Assembly (NCBI GenBank): GCA_905182175.1
Contig: CAJJAT010000008.1
Span: 1 to 64,000 of the forward strand
Direction of reading: 5' to 3'
DNA length: 64,000 nt
From: Flavobacteriales bacterium UBA1494
GTDB taxonomy: Bacteria; Bacteroidota; Bacteroidia; Flavobacteriales_E; Vicingaceae
Below, piece after piece: positions 55,672 through 64,000 of the stretch; position 1 is the first letter of the stretch; the number at the start of each line of letters is the position of its first letter. The notes under the pieces are model-generated. The model had not been told where the DNA came from. It was given only the letters and a program-made list of their open reading frames with translations, and ran no database searches. The translations under genes were made by a program, and so were the position numbers.

Positions 55672-56466
55672 ATGGATGTTTTAGATGCAATAATCCTCGG
55701 TATAATTCAAGGACTAACTGAATTCTTACCGGTCTCTTCAAGTGGACACTTAGAAATTGCTAAAGCTATTCTAGGTGATGAATCTCTTCCCAAAGACAGT
55801 TTATTATTTACCGTAATTCTTCATTTTGCAACTGCCCTGAGCACCATCGTTATTTTCAGAAAAGACATTGGAGTTATTTTAAAAGGCTTGTTTCAATTCA
55901 AATGGAACGAGGAATTACAATTTTCTTTGAAGATTATTCTATCCATGTTGCCTGCGACCTTTATCGGCCTTTTTTATGAAGAAGAATTAGAACAGCTGTT
56001 TGGCGGTAATATTCGTTTTGTTGGCGCTATGCTTTTAGTTACTGCCGTTTTACTATTACTAGCTGACTTAAGTAAAAAAACATCGAAGAACGTTACCTTC
56101 AAAGACGCTGCAATTATCGGCATTTCTCAAGCCATCGCCATGCTACCGGGAATTTCAAGATCAGGCGCTACAATCTCTACTTCAGTAATGTTAGGCAATG
56201 ACAAAAGCAAAGCGGCTAGATTCTCATTTTTAATGGTTGTACCCCTTATACTTGGTAAAGTAGCAAAAGACATCTTAGGTGGCAAGATAACAATAGAGTC
56301 GAGCAATTTTACGCCGTTATTAATTGGTTTTATTGCAGCGTTTGTTTCTGGTTTATTTGCGTGTACACTTATGATCAGGTTGGTTAAAAAGAGTAAACTC
56401 AAATATTTCTCTATCTATTGCGCCGTTGTTGGGGTTGTCGCTATTGTATTTGGTTTCATGAACTAA
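55672..56466 (+). CDS. uppP: Undecaprenyl-diphosphatase (BacA/UppP)
   Basis: 264 aa membrane protein. Both signature regions are present: GIIQGLTEFLPVSSSGHLEI near the N-terminus and AMLPGISRSGATISTSVMLG in the centre, including catalytic Glu, Ser and Arg residues. It dephosphorylates undecaprenyl diphosphate, recycling the lipid carrier of peptidoglycan and giving bacitracin resistance. Start ATG lies 1 nt after the aminotransferase stop. Confidence 0.95.
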   Translation: MDVLDAIILGIIQGLTEFLPVSSSGHLEIAKAILGDESLPKDSLLFTVILHFATALSTIVIFRKDIGVILKGLFQFKWNEELQFSLKIILSMLPATFIGLFYEEELEQLFGGNIRFVGAMLLVTAVLLLLADLSKKTSKNVTFKDAAIIGISQAIAMLPGISRSGATISTSVMLGNDKSKAARFSFLMVVPLILGKVAKDILGGKITIESSNFTPLLIGFIAAFVSGLFACTLMIRLVKKSKLKYFSIYCAVVGVVAIVFGFMN

Positions 56467-56647
56467 AGCAAATACTATTTTAATTCCTGTTGAAGTTTAT
56501 CTCTATTCAAAAATCAGAAACCCTACAATGATATTCATAATGGTATTTAAACAAGATATCTACACTAAGAACTTAAGAGTTTTGAAAATTTTATCAGATT
56601 TAAACCAAACTGAAACCCCTGAGAATTGATTTGATTAAGTTTACTTT

Positions 56648-57199
56648 ATGAAAAGGAGACTTTTTATTGTTTTGCTTCTATTTGCTTCCTTCACAGGATT
56701 TGGCACTTCCAGCAAGCCTACATTAGATAATTCGCGAGCAGAATACCTGACCGCATTAAGCGATTACTTAACTGCCCAAAAAGTGTATGAATCGTTTTTA
56801 AATGGGACAACACCAACTGCAAAAATATTAGCGTACCAAATAGCTTTCGAGGGTATTATAACTAAAACTACTTGTAACATTTTCAAGAAAATGAAGTATG
56901 TAACTAAAAGCGAAGACAGCTTTAAAAAAGCTATAAATCTAGATTCAAATGATTTAGAAATACGATTTATACGTTTAGCAGTTCCATTTAATATATCCGA
57001 ATATTTAGGTTTTAGCAACAAAATCCAGTCAGACAAAGAATTTATTCTAAAGCATGCTCCAAGCTTTGACTTTCACTGCATTCCTGCAACGCCTAACGAT
57101 AAAATAATAGGATTTGTGCACGGTTGTGAAAAGTCTACTGCGGTGCAAATTGAAACAATTGGTAACTCTTTAATTACTTTCCAAAAAACTACCCCATGA
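56648..57199 (+). CDS. Secreted hypothetical protein with TPR-like region
   Basis: 183 aa with signal peptide (about residues 1-20). The mature part is helical with a segment (SFKKAINLDSNDLEIRFIRL, AVPFNISEYLGFSNKI) that resembles one tetratricopeptide unit. Similar small proteins exist in Flavobacteriales but carry no function. Its stop overlaps the start of the DUF2807 gene (ATGA), so the two are translated together. Confidence 0.7.
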   Translation: MKRRLFIVLLLFASFTGFGTSSKPTLDNSRAEYLTALSDYLTAQKVYESFLNGTTPTAKILAYQIAFEGIITKTTCNIFKKMKYVTKSEDSFKKAINLDSNDLEIRFIRLAVPFNISEYLGFSNKIQSDKEFILKHAPSFDFHCIPATPNDKIIGFVHGCEKSTAVQIETIGNSLITFQKTTP

Positions 57200-57912
57200 A
57201 AAAATTACCATTAATTGCCATTGCAACCATTATAGTTGGATTTTCTTCTTGTAACTTTTTTGGAAACTGCCTGCAAGGCGAAGGTCTAATTGTAGAACAA
57301 GTGGTCACTATTGATACTTTTGATGAAATTGAATTGGAGCAGAAAGCAGAGGTATACTTGAAGCAAGCCTCACAACAAAAAGTTACAATTGAAGCTCCCC
57401 AAAACATTATAGATTTACTCTTAACTGAAGTGAGTGGCGGAACTTGGAACATTGATTTCTCCCGTTGTACGAAAACAGAAGAACCAATAAAAATTTACAT
57501 TGAAACAAATGATATTCAAGAAATAACCGTAGAAGGGTCTGGCAAAGTATTCAGTGAAGGTTTAATTGAAAGCAATGAGTTAGTTCTAAAGATAAATGGC
57601 TCAGGTTTAATAGATTTAAACGTAATGGTAAAAGAATTAAAAACGGAAATATCCGGTTCAGGAGACGTTAATTTAATAGGAGAAACGAAACTTCATAAAA
57701 TTGAAATCAACGGCAGTGGAGATATTGATTCGTATGATTTAATTAGTGATGAAAGCGAAATAGAGATCAACGGCAGTGGCAATGTGAAAGTAAATGTTTC
57801 ATACGCCTTGGACGTTGACATAGATGGAAGTGGCGATGTGTATTACATAGGAAATGTTAAAGAAATCTCTTCACAAGTTAACGGAAGCGGCAAACTAAAC
57901 CAAGAGCATTAA
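57196..57912 (+). CDS. DUF2807 (GIN domain) lipoprotein
   Basis: 238 aa lipoprotein, lipobox SSC near Cys16. The C-terminal two thirds form the putative auto-transporter adhesin head GIN domain, a beta-helix-like fold built from short repeats with the invariant centre GSG: VEGSGKV, INGSGLI, ISGSGDV, INGSGDI, INGSGNV, IDGSGDV, VNGSGKL, seven in all, 16-22 residues apart. Such domains are common in Bacteroidota envelope proteins; ligand unknown. Ends 4 bp before the convergent NamZ-like gene. Confidence 0.9.
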   Translation: MKKLPLIAIATIIVGFSSCNFFGNCLQGEGLIVEQVVTIDTFDEIELEQKAEVYLKQASQQKVTIEAPQNIIDLLLTEVSGGTWNIDFSRCTKTEEPIKIYIETNDIQEITVEGSGKVFSEGLIESNELVLKINGSGLIDLNVMVKELKTEISGSGDVNLIGETKLHKIEINGSGDIDSYDLISDESEIEINGSGNVKVNVSYALDVDIDGSGDVYYIGNVKEISSQVNGSGKLNQEH

Positions 57913-57916
57913 TTTC

Positions 57917-59149
57917 TCATTTGTATATCAAATACTTTTCTCTAGTCTTCTGATAATTTTCTAACCCTTCTTTCCAGGTTTTCCGGATTTCAGGAGCTGT
58001 TTTACCTGATTTTATTGCAGCTTTTAAGCTAGAATTACCTGCTAATAAATTGAAGAAACTGGTAAAAAATTTCTCCTTTTCAGGAAATTGATTGTAGCAG
58101 TCAATCAAGTATGAAAGATTCAATTTTGCCCATTTTCTAGCACCACCATTTTTTGCATTCGTTAAATCCACGCCATAACAAGTTTCGCCATTCAATTTAG
58201 GATTCTTAGCACCTGCCATTGGTTTGGGCATGAAACTATATTTATACGTTTTCAAGGCAGGGTGCCCTAACTGTTGGAACGGAGCTGAAGTTCCCCTACC
58301 AATGCTTATTGGAGTTCCTTCAAAAAAGCACAGAGAAGGATACAAGTAAATAGAATTCATATTCGGTAAATTCGGAGACGGAGCCATAGTAATTTTATAT
58401 TCCATATCTCGTGCATAATTTTCACATTGAATAACTGTTAAGTCGCAACTTACTTCATTTTTTAACCACTTTTCTCCATTAATCATTTTAGCATACTCTC
58501 CTATTGTCATGCCATGAACAACCGGTACTGGGTGCAGTCCAACAAATGACTTTTGAGCATTTTCCAAAATTGGTCCATCAATAAAATGACCATTTGGGTT
58601 TGGACGGTCCAACACAATTAGAGGAATACTTTGCTCAGCACAAGCCTCCATAACATAATGCAAGGTTGAAATGTAAGTATAAAACCGAACCCCAACATCT
58701 TGAATATCAAATAGAACAACATCCACTCCTTCTAATTGACCAGCTGTTGGTTTTTTGTTGCTTCCGTACAGAGACATGATGGACAACCCAGTTTTAGAAT
58801 CAACCTCATTGTTCACCTTTTCCCCAGCATCTGCGGTTCCTCTAAAACCATGCTCCGGACTAAATACTTTAATTATGTCGACGTCTAACTCCAATAAGCT
58901 GTCTACCAAATGAGTTTCTCCAATTAACGATGTGTGGTTGCCCACAAAACCGACCTTTTTGTCTTTCAACTTTGAAACAAATAATTCCATCCGCTCATTG
59001 CCAAGAATAATTCTTGGCAATTCCCTTTCCTGAGCAGTAAAGTCTTGTTCCCCTGCTCCAGTTTTTTGAGGTGCAGATGAGCATGCAAAAGCGCTTTGAA
59101 AAATCAATAAAAATATGCTCCACTTTTTAATTACTACTTGCCTTTTCAT
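57917..59149 (-). CDS. namZ: DUF1343 lipoprotein, exo-beta-N-acetylmuramidase NamZ family
   Basis: 410 aa lipoprotein (lipobox FACS near Cys23). The DUF1343 domain is complete: VGFVGNHTSLIGETHLVDSL, VFSPEHGFRGTADAGEKVNN, VVLFDIQDVGVRFYTYISTL, VLDRPNPNGHFIDGP, GRGTSAPFQQLG. Members studied in Bacillus and Tannerella release terminal N-acetylmuramic acid from peptidoglycan fragments, suiting a recycling role together with lytic transglycosylases such as the MltF-like enzyme at 3.9 kb. Gene is divergent from the LolC/E-like permease. Confidence 0.88.
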   Translation of the reverse strand: MKRQVVIKKWSIFLLIFQSAFACSSAPQKTGAGEQDFTAQERELPRIILGNERMELFVSKLKDKKVGFVGNHTSLIGETHLVDSLLELDVDIIKVFSPEHGFRGTADAGEKVNNEVDSKTGLSIMSLYGSNKKPTAGQLEGVDVVLFDIQDVGVRFYTYISTLHYVMEACAEQSIPLIVLDRPNPNGHFIDGPILENAQKSFVGLHPVPVVHGMTIGEYAKMINGEKWLKNEVSCDLTVIQCENYARDMEYKITMAPSPNLPNMNSIYLYPSLCFFEGTPISIGRGTSAPFQQLGHPALKTYKYSFMPKPMAGAKNPKLNGETCYGVDLTNAKNGGARKWAKLNLSYLIDCYNQFPEKEKFFTSFFNLLAGNSSLKAAIKSGKTAPEIRKTWKEGLENYQKTREKYLIYK

Positions 59150-59154
59150 TTACC

Positions 59155-59162
59155 TATTTTTG
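59155..59162 (+). promoter_or_regulatory. -7 box TATTTTTG upstream of the permease gene
   Basis: TATTTTTG at 59155-59162 with a TTG 14 nt upstream (shorter than consensus). It lies 25 nt before the TTG start at 59188 and overlaps the leader region of the divergent NamZ-like gene. Confidence 0.4.
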
Positions 59163-59187
59163 TCATTCATTCTAAGTCTTTCTTCCT

Positions 59188-60405
59188 TTGAATTTCGAAC
59201 TATTCTTTGCAAAAAAAATCATTAAAGGAGGAAAGAACTCCTTTTCGAAACCAATAATACGAATTTCAATCGTAGCCATTGCCCTAGGCATAGCAATGAT
59301 GACACTTTCGTTGTCAATTGTACAAGGTTTTCAAGCAGAAATAGAAAAAAAGATCACCGGATTTGGAGCGCACATTCAAATTTCAACTTACGACTCAAGA
59401 GGTTTGCTAGAGAATAAACCGATTTCAAAAAATCGGGATTTTGTTCCAACTTTACTTAAAATTGATGGTATACATCATATTCAAACCTTTGCCAATAAAG
59501 CTGCTATATTACAATTTAAAGAGAACAACTATGGGGTTGTTATGAAAGGCGTAGGCCCAGACTACAAATGGTCATTTTTTGAGCAATATATAACAGAGGG
59601 AAACATCCCTAAGCTTGACAGTTCTATAAAAACAAACGATATCTTAATTTCTTCAACCATTGCAAATAAATTGCAGCTAAAGAATGGAGATGAGGTACTC
59701 GCATATTTTGTGCAACAACCTCCAAGAACTAGAAAATTTAAAATTCGCGGAATTTATAGCACGGGATTTGGCGAAATGGACGAGCAAATTATTTTGGGCG
59801 ACATACAACATATCCAAAAATTAAACGGCTGGGAAGATCACCAGATTGGAGGATTTGAAGTCTTAATTGATGACATTGAGCGAGTAGAAGAGTTAGACGA
59901 AAAAGTATACGAAGCTATTGACTATGACTTAAGCTCCACTTCAATAAAAGATGCACGACCTGATATATTTAACTGGTTAGAGTTACAAGATATAAATGTG
60001 ATAATAATTATTAGCTTGCTAGTTCTAGTTTGTGGAATTGATATGATTTCAGCACTGTTAATTTTGATTTTGGAACGAACCAACATGATTGGAATCTTAA
60101 AAGCAGTCGGGGCGCAAAATGCTAGTATTCGTAAAATATTTTTATACAATGCAAGCTACCTTATTGTAATGGGATTATTTTGGGGCAATCTACTCGGCTC
60201 AGGAATCTCTTTGCTACAATTAAAGTTTGGGTTTATGACCCTGCCTCAAGAAGCATACTTTATCGATAAGGTTCCAATTCAATTCGATTTTATTAACCTT
60301 CTACTGTTAAACGTTGGCACATTAATCTGTTGTTTCGTAATGCTGTTAATTCCATCGGGTATTATTGCTCGTATTAGTCCGGTAAAAGCAATTCGATTTC
60401 AATAA
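59188..60405 (+). CDS. ABC transporter permease, LolC/LolE (FtsX) type
   Basis: 405 aa with TTG start. Topology: one N-terminal helix (about 24-48, ISIVAIALGIAMMTLSLSIV), a large periplasmic MacB-like domain (about 50-265), then three helices (about 272-300, 320-345, 370-395), which is the four-helix FtsX/LolE layout. The C-terminal ISPVKAIRFQ is typical. LolCE releases lipoproteins for outer-membrane transport; the ATPase partner LolD is not adjacent, so a role in lipoprotein export is likely but not proven. Followed by cbs on the same strand. Confidence 0.88.
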   Translation: MNFELFFAKKIIKGGKNSFSKPIIRISIVAIALGIAMMTLSLSIVQGFQAEIEKKITGFGAHIQISTYDSRGLLENKPISKNRDFVPTLLKIDGIHHIQTFANKAAILQFKENNYGVVMKGVGPDYKWSFFEQYITEGNIPKLDSSIKTNDILISSTIANKLQLKNGDEVLAYFVQQPPRTRKFKIRGIYSTGFGEMDEQIILGDIQHIQKLNGWEDHQIGGFEVLIDDIERVEELDEKVYEAIDYDLSSTSIKDARPDIFNWLELQDINVIIIISLLVLVCGIDMISALLILILERTNMIGILKAVGAQNASIRKIFLYNASYLIVMGLFWGNLLGSGISLLQLKFGFMTLPQEAYFIDKVPIQFDFINLLLLNVGTLICCFVMLLIPSGIIARISPVKAIRFQ

Positions 60406-60447
60406 AGATTTAATATACGTTTCAGCATCTTCAGCCGCCGAATTCGT

Positions 60448-60455
60448 TACCTTTG
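60448..60455 (+). promoter_or_regulatory. -7 box TACCTTTG upstream of cbs; decides start
   Basis: TACCTTTG at 60448-60455 overlaps the TTG (60453) at which the longest open frame begins, so translation must start later; ATG 60474 is 18 nt downstream and begins the conserved MKYYDNILETIGNTP. Confidence 0.5.
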
Positions 60456-60473
60456 CCATGCAAATTATTTGAC

Positions 60474-61844
60474 ATGAAATATTACGATAACATTCTAGAA
60501 ACCATTGGAAATACACCTATGGTTAAGCTAAACAAAATAACCAAGGATATTCCGGCATTAGTATTGGCTAAAGTAGAAACCTTTAACCCAGGACACTCTA
60601 TTAAAGATAGAATGGCTCTAAAAATGGTAGAAGATGCCGAAAAAAGTGGCAAGCTAAAGCCAGGTGGAACTATTATTGAAGGAACTTCTGGTAACACAGG
60701 AATGGGCTTGGCCCTTGCTGCCATCGTTAAAGGATACAAGTTGATTTGCACCTTAGCTGATAAACAATCCAAAGAGAAAATGGATATTTTAAGAGCTATG
60801 GGAGCAGAAGTAATCGTGACTCCTACTAATGTTGCTGCTGATGATCCAAGATCTTATTATTCAGTTGCAAAACGATTAAACAAGGAAATTCCAAATTCAT
60901 ATTACCCCAATCAATATGATAACTTATCTAACCGAACTGCTAACTACGAGCAAACAGGTCCTGAGATTTGGGAACAAACAGATGGAAAAATAACCCACCT
61001 AGTAGTTGGTGTTGGCACAGGTGGAACTATTTCTGGAACGGCAAAGTATTTAAAAGAACAAAACCCCAATGTTAAAATTTGGGGAATCGATACGTATGGT
61101 TCTGTTTTCAAAAAATACCATGAGACAGGTATTTTTGATGAAAAAGAGATTTACTCTTACATCACCGAAGGTATTGGAGAAGATATCCTACCTGAGAATG
61201 TTCAATTTGATTTAATAGATCATTTCGAAAAAGTAACAGATAAAGATGGCGTAATCATGACCCGAAGACTAGCCAGAGAGGAAGGTCTTTTTATGGGTAA
61301 CTCGGCAGGATCTGCTATTGCTGGTCTACTTCAAATGAAAGACCAGTTGACAAAAGATGACGTAGTTGTCGTAATTTTTCACGATCATGGAACTCGTTAT
61401 GTTGGTAAGATGTTTAACGATGATTGGGTAAGAGATAGAGGGTTTATGGAAGTTGATAAAATAAATGCTCTGTCGGTAGCAAGCAGCCACGAAGGTAAAA
61501 AGCTTGTAACTGCAACTCCGGATCATGATTTATCAGATGTTTTAAGCTTGATGACAAAATACGACATTTCTCACATCCCTGTTATGGAAGGGGAAGAGTT
61601 TGTAGGGGCTATCAACGATTCTGAATTGTATTCTGTCATCGCTAGAAAAGGTGGTAAAGATCTTGGAAAAGTAAAAGACCACATGACTAAAGCCTATGAT
61701 TTTGTTGATGGGAATGCATCATTAGAAGAATTAGCAGAAGTGTTAAACAAACAAAACCCTGCAGTTTTAGTAAAGAATAGATCGAATGAGGTTCAAATTA
61801 TCACCATCCACGATATAATAGCTGCAATCAACCCAAAATCGTAA
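60474..61844 (+). CDS. Cystathionine beta-synthase / cysteine synthase with CBS domains
   Basis: 456 aa. Fold-type II PLP enzyme: PLP Lys44 in HSIKDRMALKM, phosphate and substrate loops EGTSGNTGMG and GTGGTISGTAKYL, followed from about residue 330 by two CBS modules (VTATPDHDLSDVLSLMTKYD, ISHIPVMEGEEFVGAIN and DHMTKAYDFVDGNA). The arrangement is that of eukaryote-like cystathionine beta-synthase, condensing serine (or activated serine) with homocysteine or sulfide; CBS modules suggest regulation by adenosyl ligands. Whether it acts as CBS or cysteine synthase cannot be decided from sequence. An extended terminator hairpin follows. Confidence 0.9.
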   Translation: MKYYDNILETIGNTPMVKLNKITKDIPALVLAKVETFNPGHSIKDRMALKMVEDAEKSGKLKPGGTIIEGTSGNTGMGLALAAIVKGYKLICTLADKQSKEKMDILRAMGAEVIVTPTNVAADDPRSYYSVAKRLNKEIPNSYYPNQYDNLSNRTANYEQTGPEIWEQTDGKITHLVVGVGTGGTISGTAKYLKEQNPNVKIWGIDTYGSVFKKYHETGIFDEKEIYSYITEGIGEDILPENVQFDLIDHFEKVTDKDGVIMTRRLAREEGLFMGNSAGSAIAGLLQMKDQLTKDDVVVVIFHDHGTRYVGKMFNDDWVRDRGFMEVDKINALSVASSHEGKKLVTATPDHDLSDVLSLMTKYDISHIPVMEGEEFVGAINDSELYSVIARKGGKDLGKVKDHMTKAYDFVDGNASLEELAEVLNKQNPAVLVKNRSNEVQIITIHDIIAAINPKS

Positions 61845-61853
61845 TAAATAGTC

Positions 61854-61895
61854 AATCAGGAGTTATAAACAAGAACATCTTTATAGCTCCTGATT
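61854..61895 (+). terminator. Long hairpin after cbs
   Basis: AATCAGGAG at 61854-61862 pairs exactly with CTCCTGATT at 61887-61895, and TATAAA with TTTATA inside. A short T-run (TTTT) follows. It separates cbs from the patatin gene. Confidence 0.65.
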
Positions 61896-61953
61896 TTCAA
61901 CACCTATTGGCTCTTTGTTATTAGTTAATTTTAACTAATTCATAAACCCAACC

Positions 61954-64000
61954 ATGAAAGTAAAGTGCCTGCTAATATTACTCCTTTTCTTGAGTCAATT
62001 AAAGGCTCAAAAAGTAGGTGTTGTTTTGAGCGGCGGTGGCGCTGCAGGTTCAGCACATGTGGGAGTTTTAAAAGCCCTTGAAGAAAGCGAGATTCCAATT
62101 GACTATATCGTTGGAACCTCCATTGGGGCTTTAATTGGAGGTCTTTATGCCGCTGGTTATTCTCCTGAACAAATCGAAGTAATGATTAGCTCACCTGAAT
62201 TACGGAATTCCGGAAATGGTCTTATAGACGAGAAATTTCTATTTTACTTTACAAAAACCGATAAAAATAGCTCTGTTTTTTCATTGAATTTTAACGTAAA
62301 TTCTGTCCCGGGGTCAAACTTTCCTACCAACTTAGTCTCTTCGATTTCTATAGACTATGGCCTAATGGAACTATTTAGCCCTGCAAACGTAGCGGCTGAC
62401 CGAAATTTTGATCAATTAATGGTTCCTTTCAGGGCTACCGCTTCAAACGTTACTCAAAAAAAGCAGACTATATTTAAATCTGGAGACTTGTCAAAATCGA
62501 TTAGAGCTTCAATGACTTACCCATTTTATATCTCACCGATAACTATCGATGGAGATCTAATGTTTGATGGAGGATTAGAAAATAATTTCCCGGTTGACAT
62601 TATGTGCGACGAGTTCTTTCCAGATTACATTATAGCGAGTAACGTCGCAAGTCAGAATGTTGAACCAACAGAAGACAACTTTATTGCTCAGTTGAGAAGT
62701 ATTTTAACGAACCAATCTGACTTTGAAATTAGCTGTGGAAAAGGCATTATCATTAATACTGACGTTAAGGACATTTCAACTTTTGACTTTTATGGCACCG
62801 AACTAGCGCTAAAGCGAGGATACTTTACTGCTAAGAAACTAATTGACTCCATTCAGATGGATGTAAAAACAAAACGCACAAAATCTGAGGCAACCTTAAG
62901 ACGGAATCAATTTAATTCAAAGAAACCAGCATTAAAGTTTGATTCTGTGAAAATATCAGGTGGTTATAGTAATCAAAGCCGCTATTTTAAAAGATCATTA
63001 AATTTAGATAAAAGCAACATTAACTCTACAGACTTAAGAGCATCATACTATAGATTAACATCAAACCCCAAAATCAGAAACGCTTACCCAACAGCAATTT
63101 ACAATAAACAGACAGGCAATTTCCAGCTGGATTTAGACATAAAAAAAGAGAAAATTTTCAAAGCTTCATTCGGGGGAGTAATTACAACAAAACCGTTCAG
63201 TACCGGATTCTTTCAACTTGACCATAATCTTATAAAGAAAACTGAATTAACAACTAGTGCAAACATTTACTTTGGAAGCTTCTATAATTCGGCACAAGCA
63301 AAAGTGAAATGGAATGCTACATTCGGAATACCATTTTACATAGAGAGTAAGTTTAGCGTAAATAGTTTCGATTATTTTAATGGAAGAGCAACGTTCATTG
63401 ATGACATTAATCCTCCGTATATTATAAATTCCGAACGATACTGGAGCACCCGGATTGCCATACCATTCTACACTAACGGCAAAATTATGGCCGGGTACAG
63501 CTACATGTGGCAGAATTATGAATACTACCAGTCCAACAGTTTTGTAAGAGGTGATACATCAGACAGAACTAGCTTCGAAGGAAATAAGTTTTTTATAACC
63601 TATGATCGTAATTCGTTGAACAGAAAACAATACGCAACAAAAGGCAGTAAGTTACTCATGAGGCTTTGCAGCGTAAATGGCAGAGAGAATACTACTCCGG
63701 GCTCTACAGCGCCAATTACATCTAGTGTTAATGAAAATCGAAGTTGGTTTGAAGCTCATGCGCTGTTGCACAAGTATTTTTTAAAGAAACGTAAGATTCA
63801 CCTTGGAGTTTCACTTGAAGCAAATGTATCAAGCCTTCCTATTTTTCAAAACTACACGGTCACAAGTTTAATTTCCCCGGCATTTGCTCCTTTGCCTGAG
63901 AATAGGACAATTTTCCAAGATAGATATAGAGCACGGTCTTACGCAGGTATTGGACTAAAAGCCATTTACTCTTTTAGAGATTTAATTGATTTTAGAGCAG
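61954..64000 (+). CDS. Patatin-like phospholipase with C-terminal beta-barrel (partial)
   Basis: Open from ATG 61954 to the window edge (at least 682 codons; 3' end missing). Signal peptide (about residues 1-18), then a patatin domain with GGGAAGSAHVGVL (oxyanion glycines), nucleophile Ser56 in GTSIGA and the catalytic Asp205 in DGGLENNFP. After about residue 330 a POTRA-like stretch (LKFDSVKISGGYSNQSRYFK) leads to alternating beta strands with aromatic girdles (ASFGGVITTKPFSTGFFQLD, WSTRIAIPFYTNGKIMAGYS, FEAHALLHKYF), a BamA/Omp85-type barrel. This is the layout of type Vd (PlpD-like) autotransporters: an outer-membrane phospholipase that exports its own enzymatic domain. Confidence 0.88.
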   Translation, partial: MKVKCLLILLLFLSQLKAQKVGVVLSGGGAAGSAHVGVLKALEESEIPIDYIVGTSIGALIGGLYAAGYSPEQIEVMISSPELRNSGNGLIDEKFLFYFTKTDKNSSVFSLNFNVNSVPGSNFPTNLVSSISIDYGLMELFSPANVAADRNFDQLMVPFRATASNVTQKKQTIFKSGDLSKSIRASMTYPFYISPITIDGDLMFDGGLENNFPVDIMCDEFFPDYIIASNVASQNVEPTEDNFIAQLRSILTNQSDFEISCGKGIIINTDVKDISTFDFYGTELALKRGYFTAKKLIDSIQMDVKTKRTKSEATLRRNQFNSKKPALKFDSVKISGGYSNQSRYFKRSLNLDKSNINSTDLRASYYRLTSNPKIRNAYPTAIYNKQTGNFQLDLDIKKEKIFKASFGGVITTKPFSTGFFQLDHNLIKKTELTTSANIYFGSFYNSAQAKVKWNATFGIPFYIESKFSVNSFDYFNGRATFIDDINPPYIINSERYWSTRIAIPFYTNGKIMAGYSYMWQNYEYYQSNSFVRGDTSDRTSFEGNKFFITYDRNSLNRKQYATKGSKLLMRLCSVNGRENTTPGSTAPITSSVNENRSWFEAHALLHKYFLKKRKIHLGVSLEANVSSLPIFQNYTVTSLISPAFAPLPENRTIFQDRYRARSYAGIGLKAIYSFRDLIDFRA

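Noticed and set aside
1-64000. tRNA, rRNA or riboswitch genes
   Set aside because: Reading the intergenic stretches by eye I saw no cloverleaf with a CCA end or T-loop motif, no rRNA signature and no known riboswitch core; covariance-model search would be decisive.

Overview
The window looks like a chromosomal segment of a free-living member of the Bacteroidota, most likely Flavobacteriales or close relatives. Evidence: AT-rich DNA; many proteins ending in type IX secretion (T9SS) C-terminal sorting domains (PNPT/PNPS motif, then GIYFLKV and a basic tail); a TonB-dependent receptor with a carboxypeptidase-like N-terminal domain; DUF1573, DUF2807 and DUF4159 proteins; WG repeats; and -7 promoter boxes of the TAnnTTTG type with no Shine-Dalgarno sequences. 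I saw no rRNA, tRNA, CRISPR array, prophage or intact transposase.

Layout. 0.1-9.8 kb: SDR oxidoreductase, two Nudix hydrolases, WG-repeat protein, MltF-like lytic transglycosylase, M16 peptidase and TonB-dependent receptor. 9.8-12.1 kb: accessory patch with a broken phospholipase D-like fragment, palindromic repeats, a lipoprotein and a 5'-truncated RHS tail carrying an HExxH domain. 12.1-31.4 kb: mostly core genes: M49-like peptidase, META lipoprotein, PASTA/T9SS/rluD operon divergent from ddl/O-methyltransferase/meaB, ppk1-ppx, valS, DUF1573, then decayed mscL and NTF2-like genes, then two tandem membrane-anchored alpha/beta hydrolases. 31.5-39.1 kb: T9SS protein, nucleoid-associated protein, a decayed membrane protein, a VF530-ASCH fusion, a repeat lipoprotein, ruvX, lgt and an inositol monophosphatase. 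39.1-44.4 kb: a gene graveyard with a fragmented YfbK-like von Willebrand A protein, a second partial copy, other broken ORFs and one intact TonB-C protein. 44.4-49.3 kb: accC, a PH-like membrane protein, rsmE, DUF4159 and a THUMP-like methyltransferase. 49.4-54.4 kb: five consecutive T9SS cargo genes, all broken or truncated and interspersed with palindromic repeats. 54.5-64 kb: aminotransferase, uppP, two small secreted proteins, a NamZ/DUF1343 muramidase, a LolC/E-type permease, cystathionine beta-synthase and a patatin-beta-barrel protein running off the end.

Themes. Envelope biology dominates: peptidoglycan supply (ddl, uppP), peptidoglycan turnover (MltF-like, NamZ), lipoprotein maturation and export (lgt, permease) and T9SS cargo. 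The most striking property is the density of pseudogenes: at least ten broken genes, restricted to accessory or envelope genes while the housekeeping genes are intact. I did not find a convincing new multi-gene system. The best leads are the RHS-tail/lipoprotein cassette with its inverted repeats, a palindromic element inserted in frame into a T9SS sorting domain, start codons sitting 4-5 nt behind -7 boxes (possible leaderless mRNAs), and the VF530-ASCH fusion.
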